This document shows, in pieces, positions 30,565 to 37,815 of a stretch of 39,866 nucleotides of DNA. How positions within the stretch are numbered: the stretch's first letter is position 1; each line of letters begins with the position of its first letter. Source of the DNA: a virus. The translations under genes and the position numbers were made by a program. The notes beneath the pieces are model-generated. The model saw nothing but the letters and a program-made list of their open reading frames with translations, made no database searches and was not told the DNA's origin. The stretch is from IMG/VR virus record IMGVR_UViG_3300044956_000756, positions 1 through 39,866 of that record, one strand, 5' to 3'.

Positions 30565-30966
30565 ATGCAAATTGACAACCTCATCCGCGAATTCCGCTAC
30601 AACGGCGTGGCCCTGGCCGACCCGAGCGCGGCGCTCAGCCTGCCCCAGGTGCGCGACTTCTACGCCAACGTCTACCCGGAGATCACCAGCGCCGATATCG
30701 AGGGGCCGGAACAGGTCGGCGCCAAGGCCATCTACACCTTCCGGCGCGCCGTCGGCACGAAGGGTGCAGGCGCGCGAGAGGCCGCACTGCTGCGCCTGCG
30801 CACCGTTGGCCGCCTGGACCCAGGCGCCAGGCCGGCCCACATCATCACCGCCGAGCAGGCGCGCGCCCCACTGGCCCAGCAGCTGGCCAAGATCCTCGAG
30901 CAGGCACGGCGCGCCACCGGCCCGCGTTGCCTCGCCCCATCCGTCAACCAGGTGGTCCTGCCGTGA
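30565..30966 (+). CDS. PRTRC system protein C, ubiquitin-like, with long tail
   Basis: Residues 1-67 match the PRTRC-C / prokaryotic ubiquitin-like family: EFRYNGVALADPSAALS, VRDFYANVYPEI, then YTFRRAVGTKG ending at Gly67. Many family members, as I recall, end at or near this glycine; here a further 66 basic, Arg/Ala-rich residues follow. Together with the E1-, E2- and JAB-like genes this suggests a ubiquitin-like modifier, possibly made as a precursor. ATG 30565 has GGAGG upstream. The stop overlaps the next GTG start. Confidence 0.85.
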   Translation: MQIDNLIREFRYNGVALADPSAALSLPQVRDFYANVYPEITSADIEGPEQVGAKAIYTFRRAVGTKGAGAREAALLRLRTVGRLDPGARPAHIITAEQARAPLAQQLAKILEQARRATGPRCLAPSVNQVVLP

Positions 30967-32030
30967 CTGCGATGCTGCCCGCCTCCATCCTGGCCCTGCC
31001 GGCGCTCGCGCCCGAAGTTCCGGCGCAGTACGTCCTCCCAGGCGAGGACCAGCTGGCAGTGCCGCTGACGATCGCCCTGCTCGAGGCCGGCGTGATCAGC
31101 GATGCCATGCTCCGCACGCCGCGCAACGAGCTGCTGGTGGATGTGTTTGGTGCCCAAGAGAAGCGGCTGGCCGAGCGCGCGCTCGCGCACTGGTGGACGA
31201 AGCTGATTCGCGCGCGGCCGTGCAAGTTCTTCCGCTGGGAACTGCACGTACAGCAGTTAGAGGACACCGGCCACGGCTACGACAAGACGAACACGGCCTG
31301 GTTCTGCTTCACGCGCATGGGACTCGGCAACAACTACCCGCCGCGGTTCGCCCTGGCGAAAGGCGTCGAGAAGCTCGAGCGCCTGCTGGAAGGCTTCGGG
31401 CAGACCGTGCTGGCGGTCTTGTACGACGCCTGCCGGCTCCTGCCAGATGCGCAAACGCCATGGTCTGCAGTGAGCTGGGCGCAATACGGCTACTGGAACG
31501 ACAGCAGCGACGACGTAGAGCTGCTCGAGAATCGCCGGATCGACGGCGGCTGGGACACCGTCCAGCAGCTGGTGGAGAACGAACAAGTCATAACCCGAGC
31601 GATGTTCTTCGCCGAGATGCCCGAGTGGGTATGCGCACCGAAGCGCGTACGGTCGCGCGTCGAGCTCGAGGCGGCGTCCACGACGGCATTCGCGCGCCAG
31701 GTGGTCGAGGTGTGCGATGGCCTGCACGCCCTGGTCAACAGCGCCGCTTTCATCCTCACGCCAGCCGACAAGGGAACCTATCGATGCGGCCGCGAGACGA
31801 TCGACGGCGCCATGATCCTGCTGTGGAAACAGTTCGATGTCGTCGGCGACACGATCGACGACTATCTCAACGACCTCGGCAACTGCGGCGAGTACTGCGA
31901 CTTCATCGATGCCAACCCGGTGCCGATGACCGCGGCCGGCATCCGCGACTTCATGACCAAGACCGAGCAGGCGATCCAGGTCGCCGTGCTGACCGAAAAG
32001 CTTGTTCTGCTGCTGGGAGATGAATTTTGA
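30963..32030 (+). CDS. PRTRC system protein F
   Basis: The 355-aa product matches PRTRC-F: DQLAVPLTIALLEAGVI, WWTKLIRARPCKFFRW, and WSAVSWAQYGYWND motifs. GTG 30963 overlaps the stop of gene C (GTGA), so translation is coupled; ATG 30972 is an alternative. The protein is soluble and has no recognised catalytic motif. Its conservation in PRTRC cassettes suggests a required but unknown part of the system. Confidence 0.85.
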   Translation: MTAMLPASILALPALAPEVPAQYVLPGEDQLAVPLTIALLEAGVISDAMLRTPRNELLVDVFGAQEKRLAERALAHWWTKLIRARPCKFFRWELHVQQLEDTGHGYDKTNTAWFCFTRMGLGNNYPPRFALAKGVEKLERLLEGFGQTVLAVLYDACRLLPDAQTPWSAVSWAQYGYWNDSSDDVELLENRRIDGGWDTVQQLVENEQVITRAMFFAEMPEWVCAPKRVRSRVELEAASTTAFARQVVEVCDGLHALVNSAAFILTPADKGTYRCGRETIDGAMILLWKQFDVVGDTIDDYLNDLGNCGEYCDFIDANPVPMTAAGIRDFMTKTEQAIQVAVLTEKLVLLLGDEF

Positions 32031-32770
32031 GCCTGCACACCGTGAAAATCGTGAGCGAAGGCGAGCGCGTCCTGCGCCTGGTCGGCGCCGTGCTGATGTA
32101 CCAGTCGAACGTCGGCGACGTCTACGCAACCTCGCACCCAGTCCTGTCGGACGCCGTGCACCCGGGCCGCCAGGTGATCGGCGCCGGCGTGCCGCTGTCG
32201 AAGGGCGCGCTGGCGAACTTCGCGAATGCCGTCGGCGCCGCTACGGCCTTCACCGGTTTCCTGCCGGACAACCTGCTGTTCAGCTCGCCGAACGTGATCG
32301 CCTGGTGGACGCCGGCCGCGGTGCGGATGACTTGGTTCAAGGCAGCAAGGGACAGCAAGCTGGAAGGCAACGGCATGGCCGCGCACCCGGCGCTCGTGTT
32401 CGTGGCCACACCCAGCGACTGGTTCGTGTTCGCGCTGCGCGAGGACGCGCGCCCGGGGCCGCACACGCGCCTGTACCACTCCCCGCACTTCAACGTGTGG
32501 GACGGCGGCCGGATCTGCACCGGCAACGTGGAACTGCCGCCGACCTTCGGCGCGGAGGTGATCGACCGCTACGAGCGCGCCTTCTTCCGTAGCCATTTCA
32601 CGCACCCGAACCGCAACAACGCTGTGAAGTGCAAAGGCGGCATGCAGCAGCTCTGGCGCGCCCAGCTAGCCAGCGCCGACCCGGGCGCGATGCAGCGCGC
32701 GCTCGTTGCTTCAAAAGAAACCCTGCAGGAAGCGATCACCCGCATCGCCGCCCGCGCCACAACCAATTAA
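32027..32770 (+). CDS. PRTRC system protein B, E2-like
   Basis: The 247-aa product matches PRTRC-B, which belongs to the prokaryotic E2 family D as I recall it. The candidate catalytic cysteine is Cys164 (GGRICTGN), preceded by the HSPHFNVWDG segment expected around an E2 active site. It starts at TTG 32027 within the stop of F (TTGA). Such an E2-like protein would take a ubiquitin-like protein from an E1 and pass it to a target. Activity is inferred. Confidence 0.85.
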   Translation: MSLHTVKIVSEGERVLRLVGAVLMYQSNVGDVYATSHPVLSDAVHPGRQVIGAGVPLSKGALANFANAVGAATAFTGFLPDNLLFSSPNVIAWWTPAAVRMTWFKAARDSKLEGNGMAAHPALVFVATPSDWFVFALREDARPGPHTRLYHSPHFNVWDGGRICTGNVELPPTFGAEVIDRYERAFFRSHFTHPNRNNAVKCKGGMQQLWRAQLASADPGAMQRALVASKETLQEAITRIAARATTN

Positions 32771-32784
32771 TAGAAGAGGACGAC

Positions 32785-33558
32785 ATGAAAAAGCAAGAAT
32801 TTGCCAACCAGTTCAGCGAGCTGCTCGACATCACCCGCGCATCGTTCAACACCTTCCTCGAGACGGCTGAAGCCGTCCTGCGCGAGCAGCGCCCCCTGCC
32901 GCTGGCCGTCGACGAGGAAACCGCGCCGGCCGACCAGCTGCAGATGGACATGGCCCTGCTGGCCGCGGCGCCGATCGCCGCCGTGCCGCGCTACGCGCCA
33001 TTCCACCCGCTGCAGGAAAACGGCCACCGCTTCCTGCTGGCGTCCGACGGCCTGCACCTCGAGGTGCGTCGACCCTGGCTGCACTACATCCAGCCCCTGG
33101 CCAAGCACGCCGCCGTGGCCATCCCGTTCGGCGAGATGACGAAGAAGTGCGAGCTGGACTTCGGCAGCATCGGAAGCGCGCTGGACCTGATGAAGGAATT
33201 CGCTGCGAAGGCGAAGACGGACGCGCCGATCGAGGCCGCGGCCAGCCTGCTGTGGGACCACGTGAAGAAGTCTTGGCGGATCGAATACCCGAAGATCATC
33301 GGCAAGGCCACGACCGGCAGCATCCAGTACGAGCAGGTAGTGCCCGGCCCGGATGAGAGCCTGGCGATCGACCTGCACAGCCACGGGCACCTCGGCGCGT
33401 TCTTCAGCAGCACCGACAACGAGGACGACCGCGGCTCGGTGAAGATCGCCGGCGTGTTCGGCGACCTGGACAAGGATCAGCCGACGGTGGCGTTCCGCAT
33501 GTGCGTGCTCGGGCTCTACATCGACATCCCGGTGCCGGCGTCGAAGATCTTCGGGTGA
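32785..33558 (+). CDS. PRTRC system protein A, JAB/JAMM peptidase
   Basis: The 257-aa product has an N-terminal helical region and a C-terminal JAB domain with the complete zinc motif H-x-H-x7-S-x2-D: His198, His200, Ser208, Asp211. JAB/JAMM enzymes remove ubiquitin-like proteins or trim their precursors. ATG 32785 follows AGAGGA. It lies between the E2-like and E1-like genes. The intact motif favours a working metallopeptidase. Confidence 0.9.
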   Translation: MKKQEFANQFSELLDITRASFNTFLETAEAVLREQRPLPLAVDEETAPADQLQMDMALLAAAPIAAVPRYAPFHPLQENGHRFLLASDGLHLEVRRPWLHYIQPLAKHAAVAIPFGEMTKKCELDFGSIGSALDLMKEFAAKAKTDAPIEAAASLLWDHVKKSWRIEYPKIIGKATTGSIQYEQVVPGPDESLAIDLHSHGHLGAFFSSTDNEDDRGSVKIAGVFGDLDKDQPTVAFRMCVLGLYIDIPVPASKIFG

Positions 33559-33562
33559 TCGC

Positions 33563-34339
33563 ATGCCGCATATCACGCCCCCCACCATGCTGAGCCATAG
33601 GGTGCGAATCGCCCTGATCGGCTGCGGCGGCAACGGCTCGCAGATGCTCACCGGCCTGGCCAGGCTGAACCACGCCATCACGGCGCTGGGCCACCCTGGC
33701 CTGCACGTGAAGGTGTTCGACCCGGACACGGTCAGCGAGGCGAACATGGGCCGCCAGCTGTTCGGCGCCTTCGACGTCGGCGCGAGCAAGGCGCACGTGC
33801 TGGTCAACCGGATCAATGCCTTCTTTGGGTTGGACTGGGAGGCCGTGCACGACCGCTACAACGACAGCTCGATGCAGTTCGGCATGGCGATCGCGTGCGT
33901 CGACAGCGCCCGGGCCCGCCACGAGATCCACGCGAAGCTGCAGCGCTATGGCGTGCACTACCTGATGGACCTGGGTAACCGCGCGGCCGACGGCCAGGTC
34001 CTGTTCGGCGAGTTATTCACAGGCCGGGCCGGGCTGGGCGCGCCGGCGAACAGTGCGCCGCTGCCGAGCCCGTACGCCGTGCTGCCGGAGCTGGTCGACC
34101 TGCAGGCGGTCGAGGACGACACCCCCAGCTGCGGCCTGGCCGAGGCGCTCGAGCGGCAGGAGCTGTTCGTGAACCAGTCGATCGTGACGCCGGCGCTGTC
34201 GATCCTGTGGGAGTTCTTCCGCAAGGGGCAGCTGACCTGGCACGGCGCCTTCGTGAACCTGCGCACCGGCAGCATGCGTCCGCTGAACGTGCGCGAGCCG
34301 GCCAGGGCGCCGGCGGCGGATCTCCCGGCGGCCGCATGA
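33563..34339 (+). CDS. PRTRC system ThiF-type E1-like enzyme
   Basis: The 258-aa product is a ThiF/E1 superfamily protein: nucleotide loop GCGGNG (residues 20-25), acidic strand end VFDPD, the arginine-glutamine pair Arg64-Gln65, Lys76 and Asp114 of the adenylation site, and a candidate catalytic Cys190 (DDTPSCGL). It would adenylate the C-terminal glycine of a ubiquitin-like protein and form a thioester. Starts 5 bases after the JAB gene. Its stop overlaps the next ATG. Confidence 0.9.
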   Translation: MPHITPPTMLSHRVRIALIGCGGNGSQMLTGLARLNHAITALGHPGLHVKVFDPDTVSEANMGRQLFGAFDVGASKAHVLVNRINAFFGLDWEAVHDRYNDSSMQFGMAIACVDSARARHEIHAKLQRYGVHYLMDLGNRAADGQVLFGELFTGRAGLGAPANSAPLPSPYAVLPELVDLQAVEDDTPSCGLAEALERQELFVNQSIVTPALSILWEFFRKGQLTWHGAFVNLRTGSMRPLNVREPARAPAADLPAAA

Positions 34340-34530
34340 GCACGACGTTCGAACAGGCCCGCGCCCTGTACGGCAGCGACGAGCAGATGGCCCGGGCCTT
34401 GTTCGACCAGGTCGCAGTCCTGCGCCTCGACCTGCAGCTGCAGCAGGCGCTGCGCCGGCGCGCCGAGGAGCGGCTGGAGAAGAAGCCGACATGGACAAAA
34501 AAACGCAACAACGAGGAAACCGAGAAATGA
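34336..34530 (+). CDS. Small coiled-coil protein after ThiF, 64 aa
   Basis: ATG 34336 overlaps the ThiF stop (ATGA). The product is a single long helix with heptad leucines (LYGSDEQMARALFDQVAVLRLDLQ is broken by few turns) and a highly basic C-terminus (KKPTWTKKRNN). It could bind DNA or a partner. I recognise no family. It is co-translated with the PRTRC cassette. Confidence 0.62.
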   Translation: MSTTFEQARALYGSDEQMARALFDQVAVLRLDLQLQQALRRRAEERLEKKPTWTKKRNNEETEK

Positions 34531-35204
34531 TGAACACCACCACCGTAAAGACCTGGCGCGAGCGCCTCGGCTTCGGCCCAGACTTCCCGCTTCATGCGCC
34601 GACCGACGTCGAGCGGGCGATGGAAGCGGAAATTGCCGCGCTGCGCGCCGCCCCAAGCGCCTTGGATTACCGCGCGCAGGGCCGCGAGGAAGCACTGGCC
34701 GTCATCCTGGCCCAGAGCCCCGAGTCCCCGTTTGGAGATTGCATCGGATGGGGCACTTCTGGCGCGCCAGATGACGATGGCGATTCGTACTGGAAGGAAG
34801 ACAAGTTGCGCGCGCTCCTGCACATCGACGACAGCAAGCATGACGCATACGACCGCGCCGAGGCTGCGTACTACGACTCCATGGGCCGGAAAGAGGAAGC
34901 CGAGCGGATGATGCGGATGGTCGAGAGCGCCCCGCTGTTCAAGCCGCTGCATGACTTTTTGGCAAAGCAGGAATCCGTCGAAGCGTGGGAGCTGATGCGA
35001 ATGCTCCAGATCGCCGCTCATCCTTCGCCGGAGAATGGAGCAGTAGCTTCGTCGAACCTGACCACTGTGCCGTGCCCATGCTGCGGAGACAGCAGTGCCG
35101 TGGGCTGTGACGAGTGCGGCGGACAAGGCCGCATCATCGTGGATCGCCGAGACCTCGCAGCCATTGCCGCTACCCCGGCCTCCCAGCAGGAGACCGCCAA
35201 ATGA
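34527..35204 (+). CDS. Zinc-ribbon-containing hypothetical protein, 225 aa
   Basis: ATG 34527 overlaps the previous stop. The C-terminal part carries CPCCGDSS and, eight residues on, CDECGGQG, a DnaJ-like zinc knuckle with paired Cys-x2-Cys motifs (about residues 180-203). The rest is acidic and helical. Phage proteins with such a tail are common but of unknown function. Its stop overlaps the next start (ATGA). Confidence 0.68.
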   Translation: MMNTTTVKTWRERLGFGPDFPLHAPTDVERAMEAEIAALRAAPSALDYRAQGREEALAVILAQSPESPFGDCIGWGTSGAPDDDGDSYWKEDKLRALLHIDDSKHDAYDRAEAAYYDSMGRKEEAERMMRMVESAPLFKPLHDFLAKQESVEAWELMRMLQIAAHPSPENGAVASSNLTTVPCPCCGDSSAVGCDECGGQGRIIVDRRDLAAIAATPASQQETAK

Positions 35205-35554
35205 AAATGGCAAAAGCATCCGAAAAGGACATCGACGCCGCTGGCAACATGTTGTCCCTTCTCCACCAGATCGACCGGGGCGACTACCCGAACCTTGAGG
35301 AAAGCGCCGACGTACCGGACTGGTTCGACGAGGACAACTTCGACCACCTGCGCGCGTTCTACGACGCCGTAAAGGGCACGCTCGACCGCGCGCCGGGCTG
35401 GCCAGGGCGGATCATCGGCGGCATGTGCTACGTGATCCTGTACGAGAAAAATGAAATCGTTGACCCGGATTCGGACGTGATCGAGCTGCATCCGCGCCTA
35501 GTGCGTGCGCTGCAGTCCCAACAGGCCGAGACAGAAAAGGAGATCGCACCATGA
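35201..35554 (+). CDS. Acidic hypothetical phage protein, 117 aa
   Basis: Starting at ATG 35201, the product is acidic (DVPDWFDEDNFDHLRAFYD) with a conserved-looking PGWPGRIIGGMCYVIL segment. Similar short proteins appear in many phages from memory, without known function. It is coupled to the preceding zinc-ribbon gene and to the DUF4224 gene. Confidence 0.68.
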   Translation: MKMAKASEKDIDAAGNMLSLLHQIDRGDYPNLEESADVPDWFDEDNFDHLRAFYDAVKGTLDRAPGWPGRIIGGMCYVILYEKNEIVDPDSDVIELHPRLVRALQSQQAETEKEIAP

Positions 35555-35787
35555 GCGGATACCTTACAGCTGACGAGTTGGCCGAGCTGGTCGACTGCAA
35601 ACCGAACCAGCGCACCAGGATGGTCACCTGGCTTCGGCAAAGGAAGTGGAAATTTGAGGTGGGTTCAACCGGGCTTCCCAGGGTCGCGCGAGCCTACCAC
35701 GATAGGATGATGGGTATTACCGATGAGCCGAAACGACAAAAATATGCGGACGAACCGAACCTCAAAGCCTTCGCCGGCGCCCACTAA
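35551..35787 (+). CDS. DUF4224 protein, excisionase-like candidate
   Basis: The 78-aa product (MSGYLTADELAELVDCKPNQ start) fits DUF4224, small winged-helix or MerR-like proteins usually found directly before a phage integrase. The gene overlaps the integrase start by 65 bases. A role as excisionase or directionality factor is likely by position and fold; it is not demonstrated. Confidence 0.78.
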   Translation: MSGYLTADELAELVDCKPNQRTRMVTWLRQRKWKFEVGSTGLPRVARAYHDRMMGITDEPKRQKYADEPNLKAFAGAH

Positions 35788-37042
35788 AGAGAAGACGGGG
35801 ATCGACAGGCTTTACAAGAGGACAGGCGTCAAGAAGGTGTCGTGGTATTACCAATACCCGGACGGCCGGAACGAAACCGTGGCAACGGCGCCGGTCGGCA
35901 ACAAAGAAGAGATCCGCAAGGCGGACATTGTCGCGAAGCGCAAGGCGATCGACATCCAGCAAGGGAGGATCATCGCCGGATCGGTCGCCGAGCTGATCGA
36001 CCGCTTCAAGACGGAGGAAGACCCGAAACACTACCTGGACCAGTCGAAAGAGGGTCTCGCGGTCAGGAACGGTACCTACGCGAACCTGATCAAGTTCTTC
36101 GGCCAGATGGCGCCGAATTCGCTCAAGACGATCCACGGTTATCAGTACGTCGAGGCGCGGGCGGCCGACGGCGCGCCGGCGAAGGCCTGGAAGGAGCTCT
36201 ACACCTTCTCGACCATCTGCAAGAAGGCGATCCGGTGGGGCGTGATGGAGGCGAACCCGTTCGTGGACATGGACACAGATGTGCTGGAAAAGGACGTGCG
36301 CACCGTCACCAGGTCGCAGATCGTCCGGTTCTATCTGTGGAGCCAGCGGCAGGACAACCGGGTTGTGCGCCTGATGGGCTGCATGGCCCTCTTCACCTAT
36401 CTGACCGGGTTCCGGACGGCGGAAGTGCGACCGATGCTGAAGACGGGATGCTCGCGCGAGGGCGTGACGGTGACGGGCGCCAAGCGGAAGCGTGGCGAGG
36501 CCGAGGTGCTGAAACTGCGGGAATGGTCGCCACGCCTGCGCATGGTGGTCAAGCGGATCGAGCAGGCCCAGCAGCACATGCCGTCGGTGCCGCCCGAGAC
36601 CGCGCAGACCATGGCGCGCATCGCAATCGCGATCGCAAAGGGCGAGACGGCAAAGGCGGCGGCCGCGGCGGCCGGCATGAAGGAGTCGACCTATTACTAC
36701 TGGGTCGCGCGGGTGAGGAAGGACGAGCGGGTCAGGCCGAAGGAGTCGGTCTACATGTTCCCGGCTGCCGGCGGGAAATGCTACACGAAGGGCGGCCTGT
36801 CGTCGTCCTGGCAGGAGGCCATGCTCGCCTACGTGAAGACGCTGGATCCGGAGGTGACCGAGAAGACGCTCACCCAGCACGCCGAGTACTTCGCCCAGCT
36901 GGACATCCGCCCGGCCGCGATCACGACCAAGCTGCGAAAACGGGATGCTGACGCCTACGACTTCGCCGCCCACGCGAACCCATCAACAACCCACAGATAT
37001 TATGATAGGCGCACCGAAAAGCGAGCAAGGTCTACCGAATGA
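35723..37042 (+). CDS. int: Tyrosine integrase with an internal HTH-like insertion
   Basis: Site-specific recombinase of 439 aa, the nearest recombinase to attR and so the probable enzyme for tRNA-His integration. Catalytic Arg231 (TGFRTAEV) and a Lys-rich beta hairpin (KRKRG) are present. Between this box and the second box lies an extra segment (about residues 290-335) like a Trp-containing helix-turn-helix (GETAKAAAAAAGMKESTYYYW). In the second box Arg396 is kept but the His is replaced by Leu393. His417 and the Tyr426/Tyr427 nucleophile region (THRYYDRR) are present. Start ATG 35723 overlaps DUF4224; ATG 35744 is an alternative. Confidence 0.9.
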   Translation: MSRNDKNMRTNRTSKPSPAPTKEKTGIDRLYKRTGVKKVSWYYQYPDGRNETVATAPVGNKEEIRKADIVAKRKAIDIQQGRIIAGSVAELIDRFKTEEDPKHYLDQSKEGLAVRNGTYANLIKFFGQMAPNSLKTIHGYQYVEARAADGAPAKAWKELYTFSTICKKAIRWGVMEANPFVDMDTDVLEKDVRTVTRSQIVRFYLWSQRQDNRVVRLMGCMALFTYLTGFRTAEVRPMLKTGCSREGVTVTGAKRKRGEAEVLKLREWSPRLRMVVKRIEQAQQHMPSVPPETAQTMARIAIAIAKGETAKAAAAAAGMKESTYYYWVARVRKDERVRPKESVYMFPAAGGKCYTKGGLSSSWQEAMLAYVKTLDPEVTEKTLTQHAEYFAQLDIRPAAITTKLRKRDADAYDFAAHANPSTTHRYYDRRTEKRARSTE

Positions 37043-37515
37043 GCATTGATTTCAAGGAATTCTTCGAATACCGCGACGGCAGTTTGTACTGGATCGCGCA
37101 CCCGACTGCAAAATATCTAATCGGGCGTAAAGCTGGTGGCTCCAACGGCAATGGCTACCTGGCGCTCCGGATTCTGCAAAAGTCGTACTACGTGCACCGG
37201 GTTATCTATGAAATGCATCATGGTGCAGTGCCGGAGCTTATCGACCACGCAGACGGCGATTTCCGCAATAACCGCATCGAAAATCTCAGACCAGCGACCA
37301 AGGCCGAGAACGCATACAACAGCAAAATTCCGGCGACTAACAGGTCAGGGATCAAAGGGGTGAGCAGAGAGAAGAGATACGGCAACTGGCGCGTTACCGT
37401 CAAGATAGACGGTAAACAAAAACACATTGGCGTGTTCCCAACGCTCGACCTTGCGAAGGCCGCCTATGAGCAGTTCACGCAGTCCGCGCACGGAGAATTC
37501 TTCCGCAAAAAATAG
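37039..37515 (+). CDS. HNH endonuclease with AP2 DNA-binding domain
   Basis: The 158-aa product has an HNH core (VHRVIYEMHHG, then IDHADGDFRNNRIENLR with His70 and Asn77/78) and a C-terminal AP2-type domain (SGIKGVSREKRYGNWRV, then GVFPTLDLAKAAYE). Many homing-type endonucleases have this architecture. ATG 37039 overlaps the integrase stop (ATGA). It is the last prophage gene before attR and its lower GC is noticeable. It could be a free-standing homing gene or have a role in packaging or excision. Confidence 0.88.
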   Translation: MSIDFKEFFEYRDGSLYWIAHPTAKYLIGRKAGGSNGNGYLALRILQKSYYVHRVIYEMHHGAVPELIDHADGDFRNNRIENLRPATKAENAYNSKIPATNRSGIKGVSREKRYGNWRVTVKIDGKQKHIGVFPTLDLAKAAYEQFTQSAHGEFFRKK

Positions 37516-37524
37516 ACAGAAATC

Positions 37525-37585
37525 TTACAACGGGTTTTTGCTCTCATAGCGGAAAACCGGCGCTGAAAATCGCAGCCCGTTGTAA
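37525..37585. repeat. Inverted repeat near attR (TTACAACGGG)
   Basis: TTACAACGGG (37525-37534) is mirrored by CCCGTTGTAA (37576-37585), a perfect 10-bp inverted repeat 41 bases apart, 53 bases before attR. Position suits integrase arm or excisionase sites; it lacks a T run typical of terminators. Confidence 0.6.
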
Positions 37586-37637
37586 CGGCCGAATCGCAAG
37601 GTCTTGATCTTGCAAGATAAATCATGGGTTCGCTGCT

Positions 37638-37690
37638 GGATTGTGATTCCTGTCGTCGTGGGTTCGAGTCCCATCAGCCACCCCAAGAAT
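37638..37690 (+). repeat. attR: attR core, 53-bp copy of tRNA-His 3' part
   Basis: Matches 931-983 except C at 37654 where attL has T947. The sequence upstream is not a tRNA 5' half, so this copy is a fragment and host sequence continues after it. Confidence 0.93.
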
Positions 37691-37705
37691 TCAGTAGCAA
37701 AAACG

Positions 37706-37744
37706 AAGGGTTACATGCTCGATGCAGGTAACCCTTTGTTTTTT
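37706..37744 (+). terminator. Host terminator of tRNA-His, now after attR
   Basis: AAGGGTTAC (37706-37714) pairs with GTAACCCTT (37728-37736) around a 13-base loop, followed by a T-rich tract to 37744. It was probably the original tRNA-His terminator before integration. Confidence 0.85.
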
Positions 37745-37759
37745 GAAGATCCTGATCTC

Positions 37760-37782
37760 AAGCCGCTCAAGCGGCTTTTTTT
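37760..37782 (+). terminator. Second hairpin terminator after attR
   Basis: AAGCCGC (37760-37766) and GCGGCTT (37771-37777) with a TCAA loop, then T residues to 37782. The ribosome site for the next gene follows about 25 bases later. Confidence 0.82.
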
Positions 37783-37815
37783 ACGTCCACGGACTATCAG
37801 GCCTGAAGGAAAAAA

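Larger units (their letters stand above)
931..37690. mobile_element. Complete temperate podovirus-type prophage in tRNA-His
   Basis: The element is bounded by 53-bp direct repeats and has the gene set expected of a functional temperate phage: integrase, repressor and cro-like regulator, replication genes, small and large terminase, P22-type portal, scaffold and coat, neck and tail proteins, ejection proteins, tailspike, holin, endolysin and Rz/Rz1. No gene of the core set is visibly interrupted. Many gene junctions show ATGA, TGATG or TAATG overlaps, as in compact phage operons. No long contractile or siphovirus tail genes (tape measure, major tail protein) are seen, which supports a short-tailed virion. 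Inducibility cannot be judged from sequence. Confidence 0.95.

Noticed and set aside
30347-32023. 558-codon plus-strand frame overlapping PRTRC E, C and F
   Set aside because: It is an Arg/Pro/Ala-rich shadow in another frame across three PRTRC genes with coupled starts.
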